Of a stretch of 56,244 bases of DNA, positions 8,956 through 16,274 are shown one piece after another. Source of the DNA: a virus; the IMG/VR virus record IMGVR_UViG_3300044527_000109, positions 1 to 56,244 of that record. One strand, written 5' to 3'. Position numbers and translations under genes: made by a program. The notes under the pieces were generated by a model that saw nothing but the letters and a program-made list of their open reading frames with translations, had not been told where the DNA came from and made no database searches. The number at the start of each line of letters is the position of its first letter. Positions within the stretch are counted from its first letter, which is position 1.

Positions 8956-9972
8956 ATGTCTAATTTATTTAAAAAGGCAGCATGTTTTACTGATATACAT
9001 TTTGGTCTTAAGAGCAACAGTCTTGAACATAATCAAGACTGTTCGGACTTTGTCGATTGGTTTATACAGACTGCAAAACAAGAGGGTTGCGAGACTTGCA
9101 TTTTCTTAGGTGATTACAATCACCATCGCGCAAGCATTAATATACATACCATGCAATATGGATTAAGAGCCTTAGAGAGGCTCAATGATGCATTTGATCG
9201 TGTGTATTTTATTCCGGGCAATCACGATCTTTATTATCGTGACCGCAGAGATATTCACAGCGTAGAGTGGGCCAGACATTTACCCAACGTCACAATCGTA
9301 AATGATTGGTTTAGTGAAGGTGATGTTGTTATCGCGCCTTGGCTAGTGGGTGATGATTACAAGAAGTTGGCAAAACTCAGAGGTAAGTATTTGTTCAGCC
9401 ATCTTGAGTTACCGCACTTCTATATGAACGCTATGGTCGAGATGCCAGACGTAGGTGAAGTCAACGATACACATGTTCAACAATTTGAAACTGTGTTTAG
9501 CGGCCACTTTCATAAGCGCCAGGCACGTAAAAACATTTGGTATATAGGAAATGCTTTCCCACATAACTATGCTGATGCAGGTGATGATCAGCGTGGTATG
9601 ATGATACTTGAATGGGGCCAAGACCCAATATTCAAAGCATGGCCTAAACAACCTGTTTTCCGTGTGTATAAGTTAAGCGAGATACTTGACAATCCTCAAG
9701 GACTATTATTACCTCGTAGCAATGTCAGAGTACACTTAGATATCGATATCAGTTATGAAGAAGCCAATTTCATCAAAGAAGAATTGATTCCTAAGCATCA
9801 ATTACGTGAAATGGCACTGATACCCATGAAGTTAGAACAACACCAACTTGATCTTGCTCCGGGTGAGATAAAGTTTGAAAGCGTAGATCAGATCATCATG
9901 GATCAGATTAGCAATATCGAAAGTCAGTTCTACGATCAAAAATTATTGCTAGACATTTATAGAAATCTATGA
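8956..9972 (+). CDS. gp47: gp47-like recombination endonuclease subunit (Mre11/SbcD family)
   Basis: 338 residues from ATG 8956 (a TTG lies one codon upstream). Calcineurin-like metallophosphoesterase motifs appear in order: DIHFG (~residue 13), GDYNHH (~48), GNHDLYY (~90), SHLELPH (~150) and GHFHKRQ (~180). The His/Asp/Asn residues of these motifs bind the two catalytic metals. gp47 pairs with gp46 to form a DNA-end-processing nuclease used in recombination-dependent replication and host DNA breakdown. The stop codon overlaps the start of the next gene (ATGA). In T4-like phages gp47 is normally followed closely by gp46; here two sulfotransferase-like genes separate them. Confidence 0.92.
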   Translation: MSNLFKKAACFTDIHFGLKSNSLEHNQDCSDFVDWFIQTAKQEGCETCIFLGDYNHHRASINIHTMQYGLRALERLNDAFDRVYFIPGNHDLYYRDRRDIHSVEWARHLPNVTIVNDWFSEGDVVIAPWLVGDDYKKLAKLRGKYLFSHLELPHFYMNAMVEMPDVGEVNDTHVQQFETVFSGHFHKRQARKNIWYIGNAFPHNYADAGDDQRGMMILEWGQDPIFKAWPKQPVFRVYKLSEILDNPQGLLLPRSNVRVHLDIDISYEEANFIKEELIPKHQLREMALIPMKLEQHQLDLAPGEIKFESVDQIIMDQISNIESQFYDQKLLLDIYRNL

Positions 9973-10631
9973 AAAAGATACATTATCGTAATATTGGTTT
10001 TCCTAAGACCGGTACAAATTGGTTGTGGGTTCAGTTGATGAAACACCCATTAGTAGATTGTAAGTTAGATGTAATGTTTAAAGAATACAGAGGAAATAGT
10101 ATTGAGTCTTATAAAAAAATATACGAGAAATACGATATCTCTGTAAACATGGATGTTCACGCTTACGATGGGTCATTTCCAAAAGATCATTATATAACAC
10201 CATTAAAGATACATGAACATACTACTCACGTTACTATGATATTGCGTAGTCCATACGAAATCATAAACAGTATGTTCAACATGGATAAGAATAGGAACAT
10301 CAATTTTAAACTGACTCCGGAACAGCATATTGAAAAATGTTATAAAACTTATTCAAATATGAAAAAAATATTCGATGATTGGGAATCTTGCAAGATTCCT
10401 GTCAAATATCTAGCATATGATGATCTTAAATCTGATCCTGAGAATTTTTTCTATGATATATGTGATCACATAGGATTAAAAAGGTACTATAAAGATATCG
10501 GATATAAATTTAAAACAGAGATCAATAGTCCATTAACATTTGACAATCCCATGATTATCAAATATATTAATGAAGGGATCGACTTAATAGAAGAAAAATT
10601 AAATCGTGATTTATCACACTGGAAGCATTAA
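9969..10631 (+). CDS. Sulfotransferase-like protein, copy 1
   Basis: 220 residues. The N-terminal GFPKTGTNWLW (residues 10-20) is the 5'-phosphosulfate-binding loop of PAPS-dependent sulfotransferases (PKTGTTWL). MILRSPYEIINSMFN (~90-105) matches the 3'-phosphate-binding strand/helix (usual form RdP.d...S). Such enzymes move sulfate from PAPS to hydroxyl or amino groups, so the target could be a glycan, lipid or other small molecule; it cannot be read from the sequence. The gene starts inside the gp47 stop (ATGA) and so is likely coupled to it. It is roughly half identical to the following copy across its length (same start MKKIHYRNIG, same end LSHWK). It is an insertion between gp47 and gp46. 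Confidence 0.75.
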   Translation: MKKIHYRNIGFPKTGTNWLWVQLMKHPLVDCKLDVMFKEYRGNSIESYKKIYEKYDISVNMDVHAYDGSFPKDHYITPLKIHEHTTHVTMILRSPYEIINSMFNMDKNRNINFKLTPEQHIEKCYKTYSNMKKIFDDWESCKIPVKYLAYDDLKSDPENFFYDICDHIGLKRYYKDIGYKFKTEINSPLTFDNPMIIKYINEGIDLIEEKLNRDLSHWKH

Positions 10632-10692
10632 TGATTTTACTGAAAAACATAACACTCAGAAAATATTGCTTAACATCTATAGGAATCTATGA
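10631..10692 (+). pseudogene. Duplication scar: remnants of gene 46 start and gene 47 end
   Basis: The spacer between the two sulfotransferase genes reads, from ATG 10631, as MILLKNITLRKYCLTSIG. The true gp46 start is MIKLKNITLRNF-LSIG. In another frame, 10662-10692 (ATTGCTTAACATCTATAGGA...) reads ILLNIYRNL-stop, against LLLDIYRNL-stop at the end of gp47, and then continues into the same ATGAAAAAGAT start. The two similarities meet near 10662. Both genes' edges are therefore present as a fossil, as expected if a block 'gp47 end - sulfotransferase - gp46 start' was duplicated in tandem. The fossil ATG even keeps a one-base stop/start overlap (TAATG) with the gene before it. Confidence 0.75.
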
Positions 10693-11357
10693 AAAAGATT
10701 CACTATAGAAATATAGGATTACCGAAAACAGGTACAAATTGGTTATGGTTACAATTGATGCGTCACCATCAGATCGATGGTAAGATGCGACAGCACCTTA
10801 AAGAATTTAGAGGGAATAATCTAGAGGATTACAAGAAGCGTTATGAAAAGTTTGATATCACAGTAAATCTTGACACTCAACTTTTTCATGATGCAAATGA
10901 CTTCACTAGCCCAGAAAGAATCCACGAACACACTACACATATCACAATGAGTTTAAGAAATCCATATGAGATATTAGATTCTATGTACAATATGTTATGC
11001 AACCATGATCCAAAATATTGTGCTGTAAAGAATTCATACACTGATATGGATAGTGATGCAGTCAAGCGTTATGTAGATTACAAAAGAATTTTTGATTATT
11101 GGAAATCTTGCAAGATAGATATCAAGTATATGTTTTACGATGATATGGTAGACAATCCTGAAAAATATATATTTGATATTTGTGAACACATAGGGATAAA
11201 ACCTTTATATCACGCAAAAATGAACAGAGTGTTTGTAACGGACAAGAAAGATCCCTTAGTGTTTGACAATACAAGCACGATCAAGTATATTAATGAGAAC
11301 ATATCTGCGATAGAAGATAAACTAAAACGCGATCTATCACACTGGAAAAAACAATGA
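10689..11357 (+). CDS. Sulfotransferase-like protein, copy 2
   Basis: 222 residues, paralogous to the preceding gene. GLPKTGTNWLW (10-20) is the PAPS 5'-phosphosulfate loop and MSLRNPYEILDSMYN (~90-105) the 3'-phosphate region. HEHTTHITM precedes that region in both copies. The copies differ most around residues 25-80, where acceptor specificity may lie (inference). Its TGA overlaps the gp46 ATG (ATGA), mirroring the overlap of copy 1 with gp47, so the insertion kept coupling on both sides. Homologues without an obvious P-loop are unlikely given the exact PKTGTNWLW. The substrate is unknown. Confidence 0.75.
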   Translation: MKKIHYRNIGLPKTGTNWLWLQLMRHHQIDGKMRQHLKEFRGNNLEDYKKRYEKFDITVNLDTQLFHDANDFTSPERIHEHTTHITMSLRNPYEILDSMYNMLCNHDPKYCAVKNSYTDMDSDAVKRYVDYKRIFDYWKSCKIDIKYMFYDDMVDNPEKYIFDICEHIGIKPLYHAKMNRVFVTDKKDPLVFDNTSTIKYINENISAIEDKLKRDLSHWKKQ

Positions 11358-13117
11358 TTAAATTAAAAAACATAACATTAAGAAACTTTTTATCCATTGG
11401 TGCTGTCACACAAGCGGTAGACTTTGATAGCAAAGAACTCACATTGATCTTGGGTGAGAACCTTGATCTTGGTGGTGACGGTGCTAGAAATGGTACTGGT
11501 AAGACCACACTCATTCAAGGCTTGAGTTATGCATTATTCGGTACACCGATCAACCAGATTAGAAAAGATAATCTAGTCAATCGTACAAACGGTAAAGGCA
11601 TGATGGTCACATTAGAGTTTAGTGTGAGCGGAATCGATTATAAGATTGAACGCGGTCGTAAGCCGAACGTACTCAAGTTTTATGTAGATAATAAAGAAGA
11701 AGAAACACAGAATGACGCTCAGGGCGAGAACAAAGAAACACAAGAACACATAGAACGTGCTATCGGTATGACTCCTGATATGTTCAAGCAAACAGTTGCG
11801 TTGAACACATACAGCGAACCATTTTTAGCCATGAAGGCTAACGATCAGCGCAATATCATCGAACAGTTATTGGGTATCACATTATTGAGTGAGAAGGCTG
11901 AGTTGATCAAGACATTGATCAAGAATACCAAAGATAGTATCACTGAAGAAGAATATAAAGTCAAGGCTGTTGAAGAAGCCAACAAGCGCATACAAGAACA
12001 GATCGATAATCTAAAGCGTAGAGCAAAACTATGGGATACTAAGCATGATGAGGATCTAAAGAAACTCAAAGATGACCTCGAAGATTTGCAAAAGTTAGAT
12101 ATCGATAAAGAGTTACAGGGTCATAAGGATTTGGCTGCGTACAACCAAAAGAAAAAAGATATCGCTGACTTAGACAAGACTATTTCCCGAACCCAAGATG
12201 ATTTAGATAAAGAAGAAAAATCATTAAAGAAAGTGGAAAAGGAACTAGCGCAGTTGAAAGAACACAAGTGTCATACTTGTGGTCAAGACTTCCACGATGA
12301 AAAGCACGCCAAAGTAACAAAAGAAAAAGAAAAGAGTAAGAAAGAGAATGAGAGAAACATCAAGGAATTCAATGACTTACTTGAGCAATTAAAATCTGCT
12401 AAAGATGAATTGGGTCCTGTCGGCAAGCAACCGAAACTATATTATGATACCGAGCAAGAAGCATTTCAACATCGTAGCCTAGTGGATGCATTAGTATCAA
12501 AGATAGATGAGAAAGACAAAGAGTTAAACCCATACACCGATCAAATCAGTGAGATGGAAAATCAAGCATTACAAGAAATAAATTTTGATAAGATTAATGA
12601 GTTGTCACGAATTCATGATCATCAAAAGTTCCTGCTTGATCTATTGACAAGCAAAGATAGTTTCGTCCGCAAGAAGATTATCGATCAAAATCTAAGTTAC
12701 CTCAATGCAAGGCTCACACACTACCTTGACAAGATCGGATTACCTCATCAAGTGATTTTCTTAAACGATCTTTCTGTTCAAATCACAGAGTTGGGTCGTG
12801 AATTAGATTTCGATAATCTTTCTCGCGGCGAACGCAATCGACTGATATTAGGTCTATCGTTTGCGTTCCGTGATGTATGGGAAAGCCTATACAGCCCGAT
12901 CAATACATTGTTCATCGATGAATTGATTGATAGTGGTATGGATAGCATAGGTGTTGAGAACAGCATGGCTATCTTGAAAGACATGAGCCGCAATCGTAAT
13001 AAGAGTGTGTGGTTAGTATCGCACCGAGAAGAGTTAGCAGGGCGTGTGCCTAGCGTACTCAAAGTTATTAAAGAGAATGGCTTTACTACATACAGCACTA
13101 GCCGAGACATGGCATGA
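11354..13117 (+). CDS. gp46: gp46-like recombination endonuclease subunit (Rad50/SbcC family)
   Basis: 587 residues. The first ~60 residues hold the SMC-type ATPase start, with Walker A GDGARNGTGKTT (~41-52). A long charged coiled coil (~190-430) has the zinc hook CHTCG at about residue 304, followed by ABC signature LSRGERNRL (~490) and Walker B NTLFIDELIDSGMD (~515-528). It powers the gp46/gp47 complex that resects DNA ends during recombination-dependent replication. It overlaps the preceding sulfotransferase gene and the following radical SAM gene by 4 nt each (ATGA), so the whole block is one coupled operon. Confidence 0.92.
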   Translation: MIKLKNITLRNFLSIGAVTQAVDFDSKELTLILGENLDLGGDGARNGTGKTTLIQGLSYALFGTPINQIRKDNLVNRTNGKGMMVTLEFSVSGIDYKIERGRKPNVLKFYVDNKEEETQNDAQGENKETQEHIERAIGMTPDMFKQTVALNTYSEPFLAMKANDQRNIIEQLLGITLLSEKAELIKTLIKNTKDSITEEEYKVKAVEEANKRIQEQIDNLKRRAKLWDTKHDEDLKKLKDDLEDLQKLDIDKELQGHKDLAAYNQKKKDIADLDKTISRTQDDLDKEEKSLKKVEKELAQLKEHKCHTCGQDFHDEKHAKVTKEKEKSKKENERNIKEFNDLLEQLKSAKDELGPVGKQPKLYYDTEQEAFQHRSLVDALVSKIDEKDKELNPYTDQISEMENQALQEINFDKINELSRIHDHQKFLLDLLTSKDSFVRKKIIDQNLSYLNARLTHYLDKIGLPHQVIFLNDLSVQITELGRELDFDNLSRGERNRLILGLSFAFRDVWESLYSPINTLFIDELIDSGMDSIGVENSMAILKDMSRNRNKSVWLVSHREELAGRVPSVLKVIKENGFTTYSTSRDMA

Positions 13118-14127
13118 GTCTAGCACTTTGGCACTGGCACATTGAAATCAGCAGTAAGTGTACATTACGCTGTCCTCGTTGCGCACGTACCGAAGTGCCT
13201 GATAGTTTGATTAACACCGAACTAGATTTAGAATTCTTTAAAAGAAATTTCACTCCAGAGTTTATTTCTAAAAACGTAGAAAAAATAACTTTCTGCGGTG
13301 ATGACGGTGATCCTATCTATGCGCATGAATTGATAGATGTTATCAAGTATATCAAGTCCGTCAAGAATGTCAGCATCATTATAGTGACCAATGGTAGTTA
13401 TAAGAAACAAGAGTGGTGGCTAGAGTTAGCACAGACATTGAACAATGTTGATCAGATACATTTCAGCCTAGATGGTTGGGATCAAGATAGTAACGAACAA
13501 TATCGTGTGAATAGTGATTGGGATAGCATCATGATCGGTGTGAACACGATTCGCGCTAACAGCGAAGTCTATATGTTATGGGACTGTATTGGATTTAGGT
13601 TCAATGAACAACGAATAGAATATATGAAAAGCCTGGCTAAGAAGTTAGGTTTTGATAGTTTTCAGTTGACTAAAAGCACAAAGTTCGGTAGCAAGTATGA
13701 GCATTATGGTAAAGATGATATACTAGAGCCTACTAGAAAAGACTTGATCAGCACTAGCCATAGATTTGAACGTAGATTATGGTATTTTAATAGTAGACCT
13801 GTTCCTGAACAATGGAAAAACAAAAACAACGAATTGTTAGCACAGGTTAAAACGATAGATAGTATCACGCCTATATGTCATATAGGAAATAAGGGATTAT
13901 TCATCAATAGCAGGGGAGAGTTTTATCCTTGCTGTTGGGTAGCCAACAGATATGGTCACAACGATCATTGGGGCAAGTTAGGAAAGAAATATAACTTGCA
14001 TGAGAACCTATTATCGATTGTGGTCAGTGACAGTTTTTGGAATAAAGATTTTATGAACGGCAGTTATGAGTGTTCTACTAAGTGTGCATCCAAATATGTC
14101 GATAAAAATTATGCCACTGAGTGGTGA
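13114..14127 (+). CDS. Radical SAM protein with SPASM/twitch-like C-terminal cysteines
   Basis: 337 residues. CTLRCPRC (Cys16, Cys20, Cys23) is the CX3CX2C motif that binds the [4Fe-4S] cluster for S-adenosylmethionine cleavage. The FCGDDGDP segment (~66-73) matches the SAM-binding 'GGEP' region. C-terminal cysteines (CHIGNKG at ~257, FYPCCW at ~274, CSTKC near 325) look like an auxiliary cluster domain as in SPASM/twitch enzymes, which often modify peptides. No precursor peptide is evident nearby. It is coupled to gp46 by an ATGA overlap. The reaction and substrate cannot be inferred. It may depend on iron-sulfur supply, which this phage could support with its own IscU (inference). Confidence 0.8.
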   Translation: MSLALWHWHIEISSKCTLRCPRCARTEVPDSLINTELDLEFFKRNFTPEFISKNVEKITFCGDDGDPIYAHELIDVIKYIKSVKNVSIIIVTNGSYKKQEWWLELAQTLNNVDQIHFSLDGWDQDSNEQYRVNSDWDSIMIGVNTIRANSEVYMLWDCIGFRFNEQRIEYMKSLAKKLGFDSFQLTKSTKFGSKYEHYGKDDILEPTRKDLISTSHRFERRLWYFNSRPVPEQWKNKNNELLAQVKTIDSITPICHIGNKGLFINSRGEFYPCCWVANRYGHNDHWGKLGKKYNLHENLLSIVVSDSFWNKDFMNGSYECSTKCASKYVDKNYATEW

Positions 14128-14143
14128 GAGAATACATATAAAC

Positions 14144-14701
14144 ATGCCTAGTCCACAGAAAGCCAAAGGTAATAGTTATGAACGCGAAGTTGCAAATTAC
14201 CTTTCACAATTATACAATGAGAGTTTTATTCGCGCCCCGGGATCGGGAGCCTACGTAGGTGGGAAAAATCAAGTAAGAACACAATTCTTACATGAAGGGC
14301 AGATACGTAGTTTCAAGGGAGATATAGTCCCGGGAGAAAGTTTCTCTAAACTCAACGCAGAATGTAAAAGTTATGCTGATTTTCCTTTTCATCTAGTGCT
14401 TGCAGGTTCTTGCAAAGTATTAGATGGTTGGATAGATCAAATGATGGACGTTGCCGAATCTGATGACATCAATGTGTTATTCATGAAGTTCAACAGAAAA
14501 GGTAAGTTCGTAGCAGTGCAAACTACTGTGACCTGGGTCACAGACAACTTTTTATATTACACATCATCAAAACACAAAGATTGGCTCATCATAGAGTTCG
14601 AACATTTTTTCAGATTAAACAAAGACCTACTTAAATCATATTGTTCCGGTAAAGCAGAGACCAACTCAAATCTAATCATAGATACATCAATTAGCGTTTA
14701 A
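14144..14701 (+). CDS. PD-(D/E)XK nuclease, Holliday-junction-resolvase-like
   Basis: 185 residues from ATG 14144. An upstream ATG at 14066 would overlap the radical SAM gene by 62 nt and adds residues with no family look. Motifs fit Hjc-type resolvases and related small nucleases: KGNSYEREVANYL at the N-terminus with its Glu, RAPGSGAYVGGK, FKGDIV (metal-binding Asp) and NAECKSY (the E-x-K pair). Such enzymes cut branched DNA, a role filled by endonuclease VII (gp49) in T4; no gp49 is visible in this window. It is the last gene of the recombination operon, which supports a role in resolving recombination intermediates. Confidence 0.65.
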   Translation: MPSPQKAKGNSYEREVANYLSQLYNESFIRAPGSGAYVGGKNQVRTQFLHEGQIRSFKGDIVPGESFSKLNAECKSYADFPFHLVLAGSCKVLDGWIDQMMDVAESDDINVLFMKFNRKGKFVAVQTTVTWVTDNFLYYTSSKHKDWLIIEFEHFFRLNKDLLKSYCSGKAETNSNLIIDTSISV

Positions 14702-14713
14702 AACAATTTGTTT

Positions 14714-15138
14714 GGTCGAGGTGCTCGACCCTCCTTGAGATTGTACAGATAGTGCTGTGCCGTCAGATTCTGGAGTAAGCGTAGAGTAACATCTACGGAA
14801 TACCGAGAGGGCAATCGACAGGTTTGCGAACCCTCAATGAGTCTATAATCTACTTTGTCTTGCGATTATAGAACATGCGTTGCCGAGATATGTAACAGTA
14901 TCTCACTACAGTCCCATAAACTTTATAGGGCAACCGGTGGCGATATACAGCGATAGGGCTAGTATGTCGGGGAACAGACGACATGGGTGATAGGGCATGG
15001 CAATGTGCTTTTTCCAATGGTGGTGCTGAATAGCACTACCATGGACTCTAAGGCGGCAATATGATTCCCTTAATAAAAAGATTAAGAAAAATAATAAGTC
15101 TGAGCGAAAGCGAAGACTTAGACAAACGAAGTTTGTCT
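14714..15138 (+). ncRNA. Candidate large structured noncoding RNA, family unknown
   Basis: The 466 nt between the nuclease gene and the minus-strand gp51-like ORF carry no plausible gene but many helices. Perfect or near-perfect stems: 14714-14720/14724-14730 (7 bp); 14743-14748/14755-14760; 14780-14785/14792-14797; 14807-14811/14831-14835; 14842-14850/14864-14872 (9 bp); 14879-14884/14929-14934 enclosing 14885-14890/14899-14904; 14964-14969/14979-14984; 15017-15027/15032-15042 (11 bp, one G-U); 15095-15101/15114-15120 with tandem G-A mismatches and a GAAA tetraloop; and 15121-15127/15131-15137. GATAGGGC or ATAGGGC recurs three times. The GNRA loop favours the plus orientation. Transcription could come by read-through of the recombination operon. 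It resembles no tRNA, tmRNA, RNase P RNA or intron core that I can recognise. The 3' hairpins may instead be terminators. Confidence 0.55.
15069..15138 (-). terminator. Hairpins acting as probable terminator of the gp26/gp51 operon
   Basis: Reading leftward, an 8-bp hairpin (15120-15127/15131-15138) is followed by the 7-bp stem 15095-15101/15114-15120, then by a U-rich run (TTATTTTTCTT) and a third hairpin at 15069-15086. It lies 30 nt past the stop of the gp51-like ORF. The same hairpins could be the 3' end of the structured RNA on the plus strand, although no U-tract follows them there. Confidence 0.45.
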
Positions 15139-15167
15139 TCCCAGATAAAGATTAAAAGATTTGTATA

Positions 15168-15398
15168 TTAGAAAAATGGAAGTTGTGTCTTCTTTGTGAT
15201 TTCCATATGTTCTTCAACTAGTTTGCTTATGGATTCACGTTCAAAAGTAGACATGTTAAGGACATCCTCATAAGTAGCACCACCTCTCATATACCAAGCC
15301 AAGGTGAGTGCTGCCTTACGTATGCCCTCTGTTTCTTTTTCTAAACTTTCAATATACTTCTGTACGGCTTCAGGGCTAGCAGTAAGAAGTTTCAGCCG
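15168..15398 (-). CDS. gp51-like ORF expressed by -1 frameshift from gp26
   Basis: An open frame of 76 codons, RLKLLTASPEAVQKYIES... to TQLPFF-stop, overlaps the end of gp26 in the -1 frame. Upstream the frame is closed 21 codons before (TGA) and holds no ATG. The first internal ATG would leave only about 40 residues. The frame starts exactly where a -1 slip on the T TTT TTC heptamer of gp26 would enter it. The predicted helical, charged sequence (EAVQKYIESLEKETEGIRKA) suits a tail assembly chaperone extension. The position after gp26 is that of gene 51 in T4, although T4 gp51 (about 249 residues) is far longer. A fusion of 273 + 76 residues is predicted. Sequence similarity to gp51 itself was not assessed. 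Confidence 0.65.
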   Translation of the reverse strand, partial: RLKLLTASPEAVQKYIESLEKETEGIRKAALTLAWYMRGGATYEDVLNMSTFERESISKLVEEHMEITKKTQLPFF

Positions 15399-15404
15399 AA
15401 AAAA
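15356..15404 (-). promoter_or_regulatory. Programmed -1 frameshift signal: T TTT TTC and downstream hairpin
   Basis: In gp26 frame the mRNA reads GAT TTT TTC GGC TGA, so the heptamer T TTT TTC (15398-15404) is in the correct phase for tandem slippage and sits one codon before the stop. Seven nt downstream comes a hairpin with 6-bp perfect arms ACTTCT (15385-15390) and AGAAGT (15356-15361), extended by TAC/GTA. Spacing, phase and the long open -1 frame together are the standard architecture of frameshift sites in tail assembly chaperone genes. Confidence 0.7.
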
Positions 15405-16216
15405 TCGCTGGCGTTCAACGTGAAAGGCTGAACGTATTCGTGTGTGCAGTTGTCACACTTGATGTCTAAGGGTTTTAATTCTGTGCTGGCCTTGAGTTGG
15501 GAATTATAATCACGTATAGCAATATAAACACTTCCATCGCAATTATGCAAGAAATCATCAATAAATTGTTTTTCTTCAACTCTAGTAGTGGGCGTATCGA
15601 TATATTCAACAGTTGTTGAAATGATTTTCATTGTAGTTTCCGTAATTACACGTACTGCTTCCTGTGTCTTTTTGTTACGGTCATCATCATTCTCTATCTT
15701 ATCTAAGTCGCCATAAGCCTTTTGTATCTTAAATTGCTCTAACCCGGCCTCATTCATTTCTTTATAAGAAAGAGGTCTAAATTTTATTTTCAGATCATTT
15801 ACTTTTAATTCAGTATCATAGTCGCCGTGCTTTAATTGTGATAGTACGGCTACAAGGTTCAAGCCATAAGTAGATTCATTCTGACATTTAGGGCACTGTG
15901 TGCTGATCTCTAATTGCTGTTGTCCACCTGCGGCTCTGATAGCAATCAATACAGCATCTAAATCGTTTGAATTAATTTGCCATGGATCTTTAATACTTGG
16001 TACGCAACTCTTGATCAAGTCTACAACAGCCGCGCCGTTGAACAATGCGTCAGGAGTTCTTACAGTGATCTCATCGATAGCAGTCATAGGATAAACTGGA
16101 ATCTCACCGTTAGGTGGCATATCTAATACCCCGGGTGAGTATCCTTTGCCCCCGCTAGGTAGTTTAAAATGTACTGCTGGTCTACGGAAATACTGTCTTA
16201 GTGGGTTGTTGTCCAT
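15392..16216 (-). CDS. gp26: gp26-like baseplate hub / tail assembly protein
   Basis: 274 residues, against 208 in T4. The N-terminal part (FKLPSGGKGYSPGVLDM, then a Pro-rich EIPVYPMTAIDEI stretch and TPDALFNGAAVVDLIKSCVP) is the pattern I know from gp26-family proteins of T4-like phages. Two Cys pairs, C108/C111 (CPKC) and C254/C257 (CDNC), probably bind one zinc. gp26 acts in hub assembly with gp51, and its gene lies near the tape measure gene, as tail assembly chaperones do in many phages. The gene ends in a slippery site leading to a longer fusion product. An AATAAATA late motif and a GAGGA ribosome site precede the ATG. Confidence 0.75.
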   Translation of the reverse strand: MDNNPLRQYFRRPAVHFKLPSGGKGYSPGVLDMPPNGEIPVYPMTAIDEITVRTPDALFNGAAVVDLIKSCVPSIKDPWQINSNDLDAVLIAIRAAGGQQQLEISTQCPKCQNESTYGLNLVAVLSQLKHGDYDTELKVNDLKIKFRPLSYKEMNEAGLEQFKIQKAYGDLDKIENDDDRNKKTQEAVRVITETTMKIISTTVEYIDTPTTRVEEKQFIDDFLHNCDGSVYIAIRDYNSQLKASTELKPLDIKCDNCTHEYVQPFTLNASDFFG

Positions 16217-16252
16217 GTTTTGTCCTCGTTAAAATCTGATTGGTTTTCCAAT

Positions 16253-16260
16253 TATAAATA
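16253..16260 (+). promoter_or_regulatory. Exact T4 late promoter TATAAATA for tape measure gene
   Basis: A perfect match to the T4 late consensus, 46 nt before the ATG at 16307. With T4 spacing, transcription would start near 16266. Confidence 0.7.
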
Positions 16261-16266
16261 CAAGTG

Positions 16267-16274
16267 TATTTATT
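16267..16274 (-). promoter_or_regulatory. Late promoter motif AATAAATA for gp26
   Basis: The minus strand reads AATAAATACACTTG, 50 nt before the gp26 ATG. With T4 spacing, transcription would start near 16261, so the 5' ends of this transcript and of the rightward one would overlap by a few bases. Confidence 0.55.

Noticed and set aside
14066-14143. Upstream start of the nuclease gene
   Set aside because: It would overlap the radical SAM gene by 62 nt, and the extra residues (MSVLLSVHPNMS...) do not look like the family. The ATG at 14144 begins directly before the conserved KGNSYERE segment.
14702-15167. tRNA, tmRNA or self-splicing intron in the gene-free stretch
   Set aside because: No cloverleaf with T-loop consensus and CCA-end stem, no tmRNA ends, and no group I P7/S or group II domain V sequence could be found. 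Flanking genes are not interrupted.
15392-15404. Sequencing error (run of six A/T) as cause of the gp26/gp51 frame change
   Set aside because: It cannot be excluded by sequence alone. However, the slip site is in exact phase, a hairpin follows at the right distance, and the gp26 frame ends normally, which together favour a programmed signal.
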